This document shows, piece after piece, positions 39,191-48,124 of a DNA stretch of 64,000 bases (position 1 is the stretch's first letter; the number at the start of each line of letters is the position of its first letter). The stretch is from Aureimonas jatrophae (GTDB lineage Bacteria; Pseudomonadota; Alphaproteobacteria; Rhizobiales; Rhizobiaceae): NCBI RefSeq assembly GCF_900104035.1, contig NZ_FNIT01000008.1:62001-126000 (forward strand). Direction: 5' to 3'. The notes below the pieces were generated by a model. The model saw nothing but the letters and a program-made list of their open reading frames with translations. It ran no database searches and was not told the origin of the DNA. Both the position numbers and the translations under genes were made by a program.

Positions 39191-40345
39191 ATGAAGATCG
39201 CCGCCGTGCGTCCGTTTCCCGTCTGGGTCGGCACGCGTAACCAGCTCCTCGTCAAGATCGAGACCGACGAGGGCATCTTCGGCTGGGGCGAGTCCGGCCT
39301 GTCGAGCCGCGAAAAGGCGGTGGCCGGCGCCGTCGAGCACTACGCCCAGTTCCTGGTCGGGCGCGACCCCATGCGCATCGGCGCCCTCTGGCAGGAGATG
39401 TACCGCTCGCAGTATTTCGAGGGCGGGCGCGTGCTCACCGCCGCCATGTCGGCGATCGACATCGCGCTGCACGACATCAAGGGCAAGGCGCTCGGCGTGC
39501 CCGTCTACGACCTCCTCGGCGGCAAGCAGCGCGACCGCGTGCCGACCTTCGCCACCACGGCGGCCGAGCCCGGCGAGGCGATGATCGATCAGGCGCACCA
39601 ACTGGTGGAGGCGGGCTGGGACTGCATCCGCTTCATGTCGGTCGGCCAGGAAAGCACCGCCCCGCTCGACCCCCGGCGCTCGCTCGCCGAGACCGCGCGC
39701 TGGATGGTGCGGGCGCGCGAGGCGCTGGGCACCGACGTCTCGCTCGGCATCGACTACCACCACCGACTCAGCGTCGCCGAGGCCGCCTCCTTCTGCCAGC
39801 GCATGCCGAGCGGCACGCTCGACTTCCTGGAGGAGCCGATCCGCGACGAGACGCCCACCGCCTACGAGGCGCTGCGCCGCCTCACCGACGTTCCCTTCGC
39901 GATCGGCGAGGAGTTCTCCTCGAAGTGGCAGTTCCTGCCCTTTATCGAGCGCGACATCCACCAGTTCAACCGCATCGACGTGTGCAACGTCGGCGGCCTG
40001 ACGGAGGCCATGAAGGTCGCCGGCTGGAGCGAGGCGCACTACGTCGACCTCATGCCGCACAACCCGCTCGGTCCCGTCTGCACGGCGGCGACCATCCATC
40101 TGGCGGCGGCCGTTCCGAACTTTGCCTGGCTGGAAACGCGCTCGTCGCCGGTGGAGCGTCACTTGGGCTTCGATTCCAGCGAGATCTTCCCGGTCCAGCC
40201 GCGGCTGGAGGGCGCGGTCTATCCGGTCTCCGACGCGCCCGGTCTCGGCATCGAGGTGGACGAGAAGGCGCTGACGCGCGAGCCCTTCCGCTTCTGGGAG
40301 GCGCCGCACCTCAAGCGTCCGGACGGCTCCGTCACCAACTGGTGA
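39191..40345 (+). CDS. Enolase-superfamily sugar-acid dehydratase (galactonate dehydratase-like)
   Basis: A 384-residue member of the mandelate racemase/galactonate dehydratase group. The Mg ligands are Asp188 in GIDYHH, Glu214 in FLEEPI and Glu240 in AIGEEF. The His in LMPHNPLGPV is the likely general acid. The substrate may be D-galactonate or another aldonate. It follows ManD after 35 bases and is the last gene of the importer operon. Two dehydratases of different subgroup suggest that the imported molecule yields two different sugar acids. Confidence 0.82.
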   Translation: MKIAAVRPFPVWVGTRNQLLVKIETDEGIFGWGESGLSSREKAVAGAVEHYAQFLVGRDPMRIGALWQEMYRSQYFEGGRVLTAAMSAIDIALHDIKGKALGVPVYDLLGGKQRDRVPTFATTAAEPGEAMIDQAHQLVEAGWDCIRFMSVGQESTAPLDPRRSLAETARWMVRAREALGTDVSLGIDYHHRLSVAEAASFCQRMPSGTLDFLEEPIRDETPTAYEALRRLTDVPFAIGEEFSSKWQFLPFIERDIHQFNRIDVCNVGGLTEAMKVAGWSEAHYVDLMPHNPLGPVCTAATIHLAAAVPNFAWLETRSSPVERHLGFDSSEIFPVQPRLEGAVYPVSDAPGLGIEVDEKALTREPFRFWEAPHLKRPDGSVTNW

Positions 40346-40701
40346 CGGTGCCCCCGCAAGGAGGCAGAACCGACCCGTCCGGGCGACGGGTAAAGCGGCT
40401 CAGCGATGTCATGGGAGGCCGATGCACCGCCGCCCTCGCGGCGTCTGCGCGGTGCCCGATGTACGGCTGCGCCGCGCGCGGCAGCGAGACGGAATGGGAT
40501 CGTCATCGTCTTCCGCCCAGAATCGCCGCAGCTTGCGCCCGGCACCGCATGTGTCGGATGCGTCGGTTCCGACCCGATCTTCGGCCGCTGTCCGCTCCCG
40601 CCGCGTCGCCGGCGAGGCTGCGTGGCCTCGGCTTCGTCGTTGGCGCGCTTTCGTGTAGGTCTTTCCGCACAGCTCAACGCGTCCGGCGGCGAGGGTCCCC
40701 C
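40346..40701. other. Intergenic region dehydratase operon / tctD
   Basis: This 356-base gap begins with a hairpin just after the dehydratase operon (40373-40391). The remainder shows no credible gene or repeat and presumably holds the tctD promoter. Confidence 0.5.
40373..40391 (+). terminator. Hairpin at end of importer-dehydratase operon
   Basis: ACCCGTC (40373-40379) pairs perfectly with GACGGGT (40385-40391) around CGGGC, 28 bases after the stop. No T-run follows, so it is a weak or factor-dependent terminator candidate. Confidence 0.45.
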
Positions 40702-41382
40702 ATGCGCATCCTTCTCGTCGAAGACGACCCCGACCTCGCCACATGGCTCAGCCGCAGCCTCGCCCAGCGCGGGTCCGTCGTGGAATGGGAGGATGACGGC
40801 CGGCTGGCGGAACGACGGCTGAAGGCGGATCGGTTCGACGCGATCGTCCTGGATCTCGGTCTGCCCTCGCTCGATGGAGCATCGCTCCTGAAGCGGCTCC
40901 GTCTGGCCGACGACACAACGCCGACGCTGATCGTCACCGCCCGCGATGATCTGGCGAGGCGGGTCGAACTTCTCCATGCCGGCGCCGACGACTTCCTCGC
41001 CAAGCCCTTCGCGGTGGAGGAACTCGAAGCGCGGCTCGTCGCGCTGGTTCGGCGCAGCCATGGGCGGGCGCGGGGCGTCTATCAGTGCGGGTCGCTGGTG
41101 TTCGACCAGAATGCCCAGCGCTTCACGCTCGGCCAGGACACGCTGGCGCTGGCGCCCCGCGAGCACGCGATCCTGCGCGAGCTCATCCAGCGCGTCGGCG
41201 AGCCCCTCACCAAGCAGCAGCTTCTCGACCGCCTGGTGTCCGCCGACAGCGACCTCCACCTGGAAGCGGTCGAGGTGATGGTGCATCGCCTGCGCCGCAA
41301 GCTGGCGGGCGCCAGCGTCCAGATCGTCACGCTGCGCGGGCTGGGCTACTTCCTGGAGGCGACCGAGGGTGCGAACGCCTGA
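40702..41382 (+). CDS. tctD: OmpR-family response regulator, TctD-like
   Basis: A 226-residue regulator. The receiver domain has acidic pocket residues ED(D) at 7-9 and phospho-acceptor Asp51 in IVLDLGLP, with the usual Thr and Lys (TARDD; AKPF). The C-terminal OmpR-type winged helix covers about 125-220. The gene overlaps the histidine kinase start by 14 bases and lies directly upstream of the TctCBA carrier, the classic order for control of tricarboxylate uptake. Direct repeats before tctC are its likely target. Confidence 0.88.
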   Translation: MRILLVEDDPDLATWLSRSLAQRGSVVEWEDDGRLAERRLKADRFDAIVLDLGLPSLDGASLLKRLRLADDTTPTLIVTARDDLARRVELLHAGADDFLAKPFAVEELEARLVALVRRSHGRARGVYQCGSLVFDQNAQRFTLGQDTLALAPREHAILRELIQRVGEPLTKQQLLDRLVSADSDLHLEAVEVMVHRLRRKLAGASVQIVTLRGLGYFLEATEGANA

Positions 41383-42829
41383 CGCGGTTTCCGCGCGGCG
41401 GGATGCATCCCGCCCGCTCTGGCTGACGCTCGCCTTGTGGACCGTTCCGGGCCTCGTGTTCCTTCTGGGTGCCGGGCTGTGGCTCTCGGCGGCCTCGCTG
41501 CACGACCTGTCCGACAGCGCCTACGACCGTTCGCTGGCCGGCGCGATCCGGGCGATCGATCTCAACGTGTCCACGGAAAGCGGCGGCGTCGGCGTCGAGC
41601 TTCCTTACCCGCTGTTCGAAAGCTTTCAGGCGACCGCGTCCGGCGAGGTGTACTACCGCATCTCCACGGACGACGGGTTGGTCCAGATCGGCGACGCCCT
41701 GCTGCCGCCGCCCCCCGTCCTGTCGTCCGGCGAGATCCGGTTCTACGACGCGACCTACTTCGATCGACCCATCCGCGTCGCCGCCTTCAGGCGACCGCTG
41801 GACCGCCCGCTCTACGGCGCGCCGACCGCGCAGAACATCGTTATCGAGGTCGCCGAGACGACCGGCTCGCGCGAGGCCTTCCGTCGAGACCTCATCCGCC
41901 GGGCGGTGTCGCGCGATGCGCTGGCCGTTCTGGTCGCCGCGGCCCTCCTGGCGTTGGGCGTGCGCTTCGCGCTAGCGCCGCTTGCCGCCCTCAAGGAGCG
42001 CCTCGACCTGCGGGAGCCGGACGACCGATCCCGTCTCGACGACACCGGGCTGCCGCGTGAGGTGCGCCCGCTCGTCGGCGCGGTGAACGATCTTCTCCAG
42101 CGTCACCGCGAACGCGCCGAAAGGCAGCGGCGCTTCATCGACGACGCCTCGCACCAGTTGAAGACGCCGATCGCCGTGCTCCGATCGCAGGTCGACTACG
42201 CCGTGCAGGCCGGCGACACCGAAGCGATGCGCCGGACGCTGGAGGCGATGCGGCCCGTCATCGACAGGGCCGGGCGCATGACCACGCAGCTCCTGGCCTT
42301 GGCGCGGGCGGAGAATGCGCTGCTGCTCGACCCCTCGCAGGAGGCAGCCGTGGATCTGGCAAAGCTTCTTCGAGACGTCGCGCGGCTTCATCTGGCCGAG
42401 GCAAGGCGGGGTCGCATCGACCTGGAGATCGAGGTTCCCGACGAGCCTCTGGTGGCACGGGGGTCCGAAACGCTGTTGTTCGAAGCCGTGAGCAACCTTC
42501 TCGACAATGCGCTGCGGGCATCTCGGCGCGATGGCCGCGTCGTTCTTCGCGGCGCCCGCGACGGCGAGGCGGGGTGGCTCGACGTCGCGGTACTGGACGA
42601 GGGGCCGGGCATCGAGGCGTCCAGGCTGGAACGCGTCGGGGAACGCTTCGGCGGCGGCGAGGAAGCCATCGAGGGGCCGGGAAGCGAGCGCACGGGCCTC
42701 GGTCTCGCGATCGTCGCGGCGATCGCGCGGGCCCACGGCGGCGAGCTTCGCCTGCGCAACCGGACGGCGAGGGGGCTGGCCGCTTCGTTCCGCCTTGCCG
42801 AGGCCGTGCCCATGCTGCGGCGCAACTGA
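41369..42829 (+). CDS. tctE: Sensor histidine kinase, TctE-like
   Basis: A 486-residue inner-membrane kinase. Transmembrane helices lie at about 18-42 and 183-205 and flank a periplasmic sensor of about 140 residues of the 2CSK_N type seen in TctE. The H-box FIDDASHQLKTPIAVL has phospho-accepting His262. The ATPase domain has an N-box (SNLLDNALRAS), DEGPG and GLGLAI. The start is GTG inside the end of tctD. It should sense the di- or tricarboxylate carried by the adjacent system. Its stop codon is part of the first direct repeat of the putative tctC operator. Confidence 0.88.
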   Translation: MRTPDAVSARRDASRPLWLTLALWTVPGLVFLLGAGLWLSAASLHDLSDSAYDRSLAGAIRAIDLNVSTESGGVGVELPYPLFESFQATASGEVYYRISTDDGLVQIGDALLPPPPVLSSGEIRFYDATYFDRPIRVAAFRRPLDRPLYGAPTAQNIVIEVAETTGSREAFRRDLIRRAVSRDALAVLVAAALLALGVRFALAPLAALKERLDLREPDDRSRLDDTGLPREVRPLVGAVNDLLQRHRERAERQRRFIDDASHQLKTPIAVLRSQVDYAVQAGDTEAMRRTLEAMRPVIDRAGRMTTQLLALARAENALLLDPSQEAAVDLAKLLRDVARLHLAEARRGRIDLEIEVPDEPLVARGSETLLFEAVSNLLDNALRASRRDGRVVLRGARDGEAGWLDVAVLDEGPGIEASRLERVGERFGGGEEAIEGPGSERTGLGLAIVAAIARAHGGELRLRNRTARGLAASFRLAEAVPMLRRN

Positions 42830-42845
42830 AAGCTGCATGAAAGCT
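42827..42845 (+). promoter_or_regulatory. 11-base-period direct repeats upstream of tctC
   Basis: TGAAAGCT occurs at 42827-42834 and again at 42838-42845, exactly one helical turn apart. This is the arrangement bound by OmpR-family dimers. It lies 60-78 bases before the tctC start, suiting activation by the adjacent TctD-like regulator. Confidence 0.6.
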
Positions 42846-42904
42846 AACGGTCGTTAAGGACAGGCATGGGCTGGGAGGCCCGCAACAGTCCTTGGGAGGA
42901 ATTC

Positions 42905-43903
42905 TTGACGACGATCCTGATCCGCGCGGCGCTCGCCGCCGGTGCCGCCGCCGCGTCCCTTGCGGCCTTCGCCGCCACGCCCGCCTTCGCCGAGCCCGCC
43001 AAGCCCGAGTGCATCGCCCCGGCCCAGCCGGGCGGCGGCTTCGACATCACCTGCAAGCTGGCGCAGGCCGCGCTCAAGGACTCCGGCGCGCTCGAGTCGA
43101 TGCTGCGCGTGTCCTACATGCCCGGCGGCATCGGCGCGGTTGCCTTCAACACGATCGCCGGTCAGCGCCGCGACGAGCCCGGCACGGTCGTCGCCTTCTC
43201 GGCCGGCTCGCTTCTCAATCTCGCGCAGGGCAAGTTCGGGGCGCACACCGCCGCCGACGTGCGCTGGGTCGCCTCGGTCGGCACCGACTACGGCGCCGTC
43301 GTGGTGGCGGCGGACTCGCCCTGGACCTCGCTCAAGGACATGATGGAGGCCATCAAGGCCGACCCGTCGAAGGTGATCCTGGGCGCCGGCGGCACGATCG
43401 GCAGCCAGGACTGGATGAAGGCCGCGCTCACCGCGCGGGCGGCCGGCATCGATCACAAGACCATGCGCTTCGTCGCCTTCGAGGGCGGCGGCGACTGCGC
43501 CACGGCGCTCCAGGGCGGCCACGTCCAGGTCTGCATGAACGACGTCGGCGACAGCCAGGCCGCGATCGACGGCGGTGCGCCGCTGAAGCTCCTTGCGATC
43601 TATTCCGCCGACCGGCTGGACGGAAAGCTCGGCAACGTCCAGACCGCCAAGGAGCAGGGCTACGACATCGAATGGCCGATCGTGCGCGGCTTCTATGTCG
43701 GACCCGAGGTTTCGGATGCCGACTACCAGTGGTGGACCGACGCCTTCGCCCAGTCGATGCAGGCCCCGGGCTATTCCAAGCTGCTCGCCGACCGGAACCT
43801 TCTGCCGCTGCCGATGACGGGCGACACGTTGCGTACCTTCGTCGACGAGCGCGTGACGACCTACAAGGAGCTCGCATCCAGCTTCGGCCTCGTGTCGCAG
43901 TAA
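42905..43903 (+). CDS. tctC: Tripartite tricarboxylate transporter binding protein TctC
   Basis: A 332-residue periplasmic receptor of the Bug/TctC family. The signal peptide (about 1-28) ends near PAFAEPAK. The ligand loop is CIAPAQPGGGFDITCKLAQ. GGGAGGA (42894-42900) fixes the TTG start at 42905; an ATG 39 bases earlier lacks a ribosome site and disrupts the signal peptide. It passes a carboxylate, perhaps citrate-like, to TctAB. The Cys before PAQPGGG and the Cys after it (FDITC) could form a disulfide at the cleft. Confidence 0.88.
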   Translation: MTTILIRAALAAGAAAASLAAFAATPAFAEPAKPECIAPAQPGGGFDITCKLAQAALKDSGALESMLRVSYMPGGIGAVAFNTIAGQRRDEPGTVVAFSAGSLLNLAQGKFGAHTAADVRWVASVGTDYGAVVVAADSPWTSLKDMMEAIKADPSKVILGAGGTIGSQDWMKAALTARAAGIDHKTMRFVAFEGGGDCATALQGGHVQVCMNDVGDSQAAIDGGAPLKLLAIYSADRLDGKLGNVQTAKEQGYDIEWPIVRGFYVGPEVSDADYQWWTDAFAQSMQAPGYSKLLADRNLLPLPMTGDTLRTFVDERVTTYKELASSFGLVSQ

Positions 43904-43915
43904 GGACGGGGCGCC

Positions 43916-44356
43916 ATGAGCAACGACAGAACGCTCGGGGGCCTGGCGGTGCTCATGGCCATCGCCCTCGTCGCCTTCGGATGGGGCCTCGCCGCCCCGT
44001 TCGCCTACGAACCCGTCGGCCCCCGCGCCTTTCCCATGCTCACCGCGATCCTGATCGGGGCGTGCGGCATCGTGCTTCTCGTGAAGGGCGGCGGCGAGAC
44101 CGAACCCAACGCCCCGGGCGTCAACCGGGGCATCCTCGGCATCGCCGCGACGCTTCTGGCCTACGCGCTCCTGTTCCAGCCGCTCGGCTTCGTGATCTCG
44201 ACCGCCCTGATGAGCCTGACGGTCGCCCGCATCTTCGGCGCGAGTTGGCGCCAGAGCGTCGGGACGGGCATCGTCCTGTCGGTCGGCTCGTTTCTCCTGT
44301 TCGATCACGGGCTGGACGTGGTGCTGCCGACGGGCGTCCTGGGGGACCTCCTGTGA
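43916..44356 (+). CDS. tctB: Tripartite tricarboxylate transporter small subunit TctB
   Basis: A 146-residue membrane protein with four predicted helices, the usual size and topology of TctB. It has a short start segment followed by LAVLMAIALVAFGWGL and FEPVGPRAFPMLTA-like sequence conserved in the family. The stop overlaps the tctA start (TGATG). The sequence is otherwise poorly conserved, as is typical. Confidence 0.85.
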   Translation: MSNDRTLGGLAVLMAIALVAFGWGLAAPFAYEPVGPRAFPMLTAILIGACGIVLLVKGGGETEPNAPGVNRGILGIAATLLAYALLFQPLGFVISTALMSLTVARIFGASWRQSVGTGIVLSVGSFLLFDHGLDVVLPTGVLGDLL

Positions 44357-45897
44357 TGGACACGCTCGGCTTCCTTCTCACCGGCTTCTCGGTCGCCGCG
44401 ACGCCCCTGAACCTCGCGCTGGCCGCCCTCGGCGCCGTGGTCGGCACCATGGTCGGCGTCCTGCCGGGCCTGGGCCCGGTCAACGCGGTGGCGATGCTGG
44501 TGCCCGTCGTCTTCGCTCTCGGGCTGCCGCCCGAGTCCTCGATGATCCTGATGGCCTCGATCTACATCGGCTCGGAATACGGCGGGCGGATCAGCGCCAT
44601 TCTCATCAACGTGCCGGGCGAGGCCTCGGCGGTCATGACGGCGCTCGAGGGCTATCCCCTGTCGCGACAGGGCAAGGCCGGCATCGCCCTGTCGCTCTCG
44701 GCCTGGACGTCCTTCGTCGGCTCGATGCTGGCGACCGTCGGCATCGTCATCGCCGCGCCGGTCCTGTCGCGCTGGGCGCTGGCCTTCGGGCCGGTGGAAT
44801 ACGTGGCGCTGATGGTGTTCGCCTTCGCCTCGCTGGCGGGTCTCCTGTCCGACCAGCCGGTCAAGGCGCTTCTAGCCGTCGGCATCGGCCTAGCGCTCTC
44901 CACCGTCGGCATCGATCCGAACTCCGGCGTCTTCCGCTACACGTTCGACATGCCGAACCTCATCGACGGCATCCAGTTCGCGACGATCGTGATCGGCCTC
45001 TTCGCGATCTCCGAACTTCTGCTGCTCTACGAGAGCCACCGCGCCGGCATCCCCACGAAGGTCGAGCGCATGGGGCGCAGCCTCTTCAACCTCGCCGAGA
45101 TGCGCCTCACCAACATGGCGACGCTGCGCGGCTCGGTGATCGGCTTCTTCATCGGCCTCCTGCCGGGCGCCGGCGGCACGGTTGGCTCGGTTCTGGCCTA
45201 TTCGACCGAGAAGCGCATCGTCGAGCGGCAGGACCCGGCGGGCGCGCGCTTCGGGCGCGGGGACCTGCGCGGTCTCGCCTCGGTGGAGGCCGCCAACAAC
45301 AGCGCGTCCAACTCCAACTTCATTCCCATGCTGACGCTCGGCATCCCGTCCTCGGGCACGACCGCGATCATGCTCGGGGTCCTCACGCTCTACAACATCA
45401 CGCCGGGACCGGTGCTCTTCACGAGCCAGCCGGAACTCGTCTGGGGCCTCATCGCCTCGCTCTTCATCGGCAACGTCATGCTGCTGGCCATGAACATTCC
45501 CTTCGTCGGCCTGTTCGCCCGCATGCTGTCGGTTCCGGCCTGGACGCTGGTGCCGTTCATCGTGGTGGTGAGCGCGGTGGGCGTTTACTCCGGCAAGTCG
45601 GCGGGGTTCGATCTCGTGCTGATGGTCGTGGTGGGCGTGATCGCGTGGTGGCTACGCAAGCTGTCGGTGCCGATGGCGCCGCTGATCCTCGGCTTCGTGC
45701 TCGGCAAGATCCTCGAGCAGAACCTGCGCCGCGCGCTGTCGCTTTCGGCCGGCGAGGTCTCGATCCTCTGGTCGAGCTGGATCGCCGTCGTTCTGTGGAG
45801 TGCGGCCGCCCTGATGCTGGTGATGCCGATGGTCTTCGCACGCCTTCGACGGTCGAGCGCGCCGCTCGCCATCGATGCCCGGCTGCCGCAGGAATAG
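44356..45897 (+). CDS. tctA: Tripartite tricarboxylate transporter large subunit TctA
   Basis: A 513-residue integral membrane protein with about twelve helices. Two inverted-repeat hallmarks are present: VGTMVGVLPGLGPVNAVAML (about 28-47) and FFIGLLPGAGGTVGSVLAYSTEKR (about 257-280). ANNSASNSNFIPMLTLGIPSSGTTA gives the conserved substrate-path segment. It uses an ion gradient together with TctB and TctC. It is coupled to tctB, and the lyase gene follows after 11 bases, linking transport directly to catabolism. Confidence 0.95.
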   Translation: MDTLGFLLTGFSVAATPLNLALAALGAVVGTMVGVLPGLGPVNAVAMLVPVVFALGLPPESSMILMASIYIGSEYGGRISAILINVPGEASAVMTALEGYPLSRQGKAGIALSLSAWTSFVGSMLATVGIVIAAPVLSRWALAFGPVEYVALMVFAFASLAGLLSDQPVKALLAVGIGLALSTVGIDPNSGVFRYTFDMPNLIDGIQFATIVIGLFAISELLLLYESHRAGIPTKVERMGRSLFNLAEMRLTNMATLRGSVIGFFIGLLPGAGGTVGSVLAYSTEKRIVERQDPAGARFGRGDLRGLASVEAANNSASNSNFIPMLTLGIPSSGTTAIMLGVLTLYNITPGPVLFTSQPELVWGLIASLFIGNVMLLAMNIPFVGLFARMLSVPAWTLVPFIVVVSAVGVYSGKSAGFDLVLMVVVGVIAWWLRKLSVPMAPLILGFVLGKILEQNLRRALSLSAGEVSILWSSWIAVVLWSAAALMLVMPMVFARLRRSSAPLAIDARLPQE

Positions 45898-45908
45898 GGG
45901 ACGGGCGC

Positions 45909-46862
45909 GTGAGCTATCTCAGCGAACTCGAGCCCAGGGAGCCGGCCGGGCGCCGGCTCCGCGAGCGCCTCGCGCAGCCCGGCATCCTCCGGCTGCCGGG
46001 AGCCCACAACGGGCTTGCCGCGCTTCAGGCACGGGCGGCGGGCTTCGAGGGCGTGTATCTTTCCGGCGCGGCGATGAGCGCCTCGATGGGGTTGCCCGAC
46101 CTCGGCATCATGACCGCGAGCGACGTCGCGTTCTTCGTTCGTCAGGTGGCGGGCGCCTCCGGACTTCCGGTGGTGGTGGATGCGGACACCGGCTTCGGCG
46201 AGGCGCTGAACGTCATGGCGACGGTGCGGGCGCTGGAAGCGGCGGGGGCGGCGGCGATCCATATCGAGGACCAGATCCTTCCCAAGAAGTGCGTGCACCT
46301 TTCGGACAAACGTCTGGCGGCCCCGCACGACATGGCGGCCAAGATCGCGGCAGCGGTCCGCGCGAGAACCGACCTTCTCGTCATCGCGCGGACCGACGCG
46401 GTCGCCGGCGAGGGCCTGGACGCGGCGGTCGCGCGCGCCAGGCTGTATCGGGAGGCCGGGGCGGATGCCATCTTCCCGGAGGCGCTGACCGACGCCGCGA
46501 TGTTCCGGGCCTTTGCCGCCGCGTTGCCGGGCGTGCCGCTCCTCGCCAACATGACCGAGTTCGGCCGAACGCCGCCCTTCACGGCCGCCGAGTTCGAAGA
46601 CTTCGGCTACGCCATGGTGATCTGGCCGGTCAGCTCGCTGCGCGTGGCCGCCAAGGCGCAGGAGGAGCTCTACGCGACGATGGCGCGGGACGGTGCCGCC
46701 ACGGCGATGCTGCCGCGCATGCAGACGCGCGCCGAACTCTACGACACGATCGGCTATTTCCGCTATGAGGCGCTCGACGCGCAGATCGCAAGAAGCGCCA
46801 TCCCGGCCTCCCCAGAAGCGGCGACCGCCACGAGCGCTTCGCAAGAGACGCGCAGGGCCTAA
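45909..46862 (+). CDS. Isocitrate lyase/PEP mutase-family enzyme (2-methylisocitrate lyase-like)
   Basis: A 317-residue (beta/alpha)8 enzyme that cleaves a carbon-carbon bond in a 2-hydroxy di- or tricarboxylate. PrpB-like features are LSGAAMSASMGLPDLGIMT, DADTGFG (metal Asp), and IHIEDQ before the flexible catalytic loop. That loop reads K126-K-C128-V-H130, whereas the family norm is K(R/K)CGH, so the Gly after the catalytic Cys is replaced by Val. This suggests a different substrate, for example a bulkier methylated malate or citrate. The GTG start follows tctA by 11 bases, so the imported acid is presumably its substrate. Confidence 0.82.
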   Translation: MSYLSELEPREPAGRRLRERLAQPGILRLPGAHNGLAALQARAAGFEGVYLSGAAMSASMGLPDLGIMTASDVAFFVRQVAGASGLPVVVDADTGFGEALNVMATVRALEAAGAAAIHIEDQILPKKCVHLSDKRLAAPHDMAAKIAAAVRARTDLLVIARTDAVAGEGLDAAVARARLYREAGADAIFPEALTDAAMFRAFAAALPGVPLLANMTEFGRTPPFTAAEFEDFGYAMVIWPVSSLRVAAKAQEELYATMARDGAATAMLPRMQTRAELYDTIGYFRYEALDAQIARSAIPASPEAATATSASQETRRA

Positions 46863-46948
46863 GCCCGGATATCGCTCGCAGGCTCTGGACAACACCGACC
46901 GACCCGGTTCTGCTTCGTGGCAGGTCGCATCGGTCGGGAGGATGCAAC

Positions 46949-47923
46949 ATGACGGCAAGACATCTCAACGCAAGGCGCGCTCTGCTGGCGGCGACCCTGG
47001 TTGCCGCGACCGGCATCGCGACGGCGGCGCACGCTCGAGGGTGCGGCACCGAACAGCCTGCCGGGCGCTACGCCATGGATGTCGCGTCGGGCGGGCAGAC
47101 CCGAACCGTCGCCTACTACGTTCCGTCGTCCTACGATCCGTCGCGACCCGCCCCTCTGGTGGTGGACTTCCATGGCAGCACCAGCACGGCCGGCGAACAG
47201 CTCGACCGAAGCGAGTGGGAGCGGGTGGCCGAGCGCGAGGGCTTCGTCGTGGCGGCGCCGCAGGGTCTGGTTGCGGGCGCCAAGCCCGATACCTTCTCGT
47301 GGAGCATTCCAGGCGTCTCCAAGCCCGGCGGTCCCGACGACATGACCTTCATCAAGGACGCGATCGCGGCCGTGAAAACCAAGCTCTGCGTCGACGACGC
47401 CCGGGTCTACGGCACCGGGTTCTCGGGCGGAGGGCGCGTCCTGTCGCAGTTCATCTGCGATGGAAACGACGCGTTCGCGGCCGCCGGGTTCGTCGTCGGG
47501 CTTCGGGCCGGCTATCCGAAGGAGACCGACGGCCGGTGGGCACCCGACGCGGCGACCTGCAAGCCTGCGCGTCCCATCCCGATCGTCACGATCTCGGGCC
47601 TGCGGGACAAGACCAATCCGTTCGAAGGCGGAGGGCAGCCGTACTGGCAGTACGGTGCGCAGGCAGCCCTGGACCGGTGGGTCGAGCTCGACCGGTGCAC
47701 GGGCGAACCCGCCGTGGCCCAGACCGGCGCGGTCACGAAGACGACCTACGCGTCATGCGCCGGAGCGTCCCGCATCACCTCGTTCGTCATCGCCGACGCG
47801 GGCCATACGTGGCCCTCGAGCACCGCGCTCCTCAAGATCCAGCAGGACGTCGGGCCCGTCTCGTTCGATCTGGCCGGCACGGACGAGATCTGGCGCTTCT
47901 TTCAGGACGCCGCGGCCCGCTGA
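46949..47923 (+). CDS. Secreted esterase of the polyhydroxybutyrate depolymerase/feruloyl esterase (LpqC) family
   Basis: A 324-residue alpha/beta hydrolase with a Sec signal peptide (about 1-29, ending TAAHARG). The nucleophile is Ser159 in GTGFSGGG, the oxyanion region is VVDFHGSTSTAGEQ, and the catalytic His lies in DAGHTWP near the C-terminus. Members hydrolyse short-chain polyesters or feruloyl/acetyl esters. Several Cys suggest disulfides, fitting export. GGGAGGA (46936-46942) precedes the ATG. It lies 86 bases after the lyase gene on the same strand; functional linkage is not evident. Confidence 0.78.
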   Translation: MTARHLNARRALLAATLVAATGIATAAHARGCGTEQPAGRYAMDVASGGQTRTVAYYVPSSYDPSRPAPLVVDFHGSTSTAGEQLDRSEWERVAEREGFVVAAPQGLVAGAKPDTFSWSIPGVSKPGGPDDMTFIKDAIAAVKTKLCVDDARVYGTGFSGGGRVLSQFICDGNDAFAAAGFVVGLRAGYPKETDGRWAPDAATCKPARPIPIVTISGLRDKTNPFEGGGQPYWQYGAQAALDRWVELDRCTGEPAVAQTGAVTKTTYASCAGASRITSFVIADAGHTWPSSTALLKIQQDVGPVSFDLAGTDEIWRFFQDAAAR

Positions 47924-48124
47924 CCCGGGTCCCATCGCGGCAACCGAACCCTGCCGGCCGCCCGGGCGGCTGGACGTCGGGCGGTGCCGCGCCGACGGAT
48001 CCTGCGTGAGGTCATGTTATGCCTTCGCGCAGGACACGGTGGCGGCCGCTTTGCGTGCGTCGTCCTGTGCCGGCTTTCGCCCTGGGCTGGCTCGCCTGCG
48101 AGGAACGGTTCGCTCCAGGGCGCG

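Noticed and set aside
47957-47970. 14-base perfect palindrome after the esterase gene as terminator
   Set aside because: It has no loop and no T-run, so a hairpin terminator is not supported.
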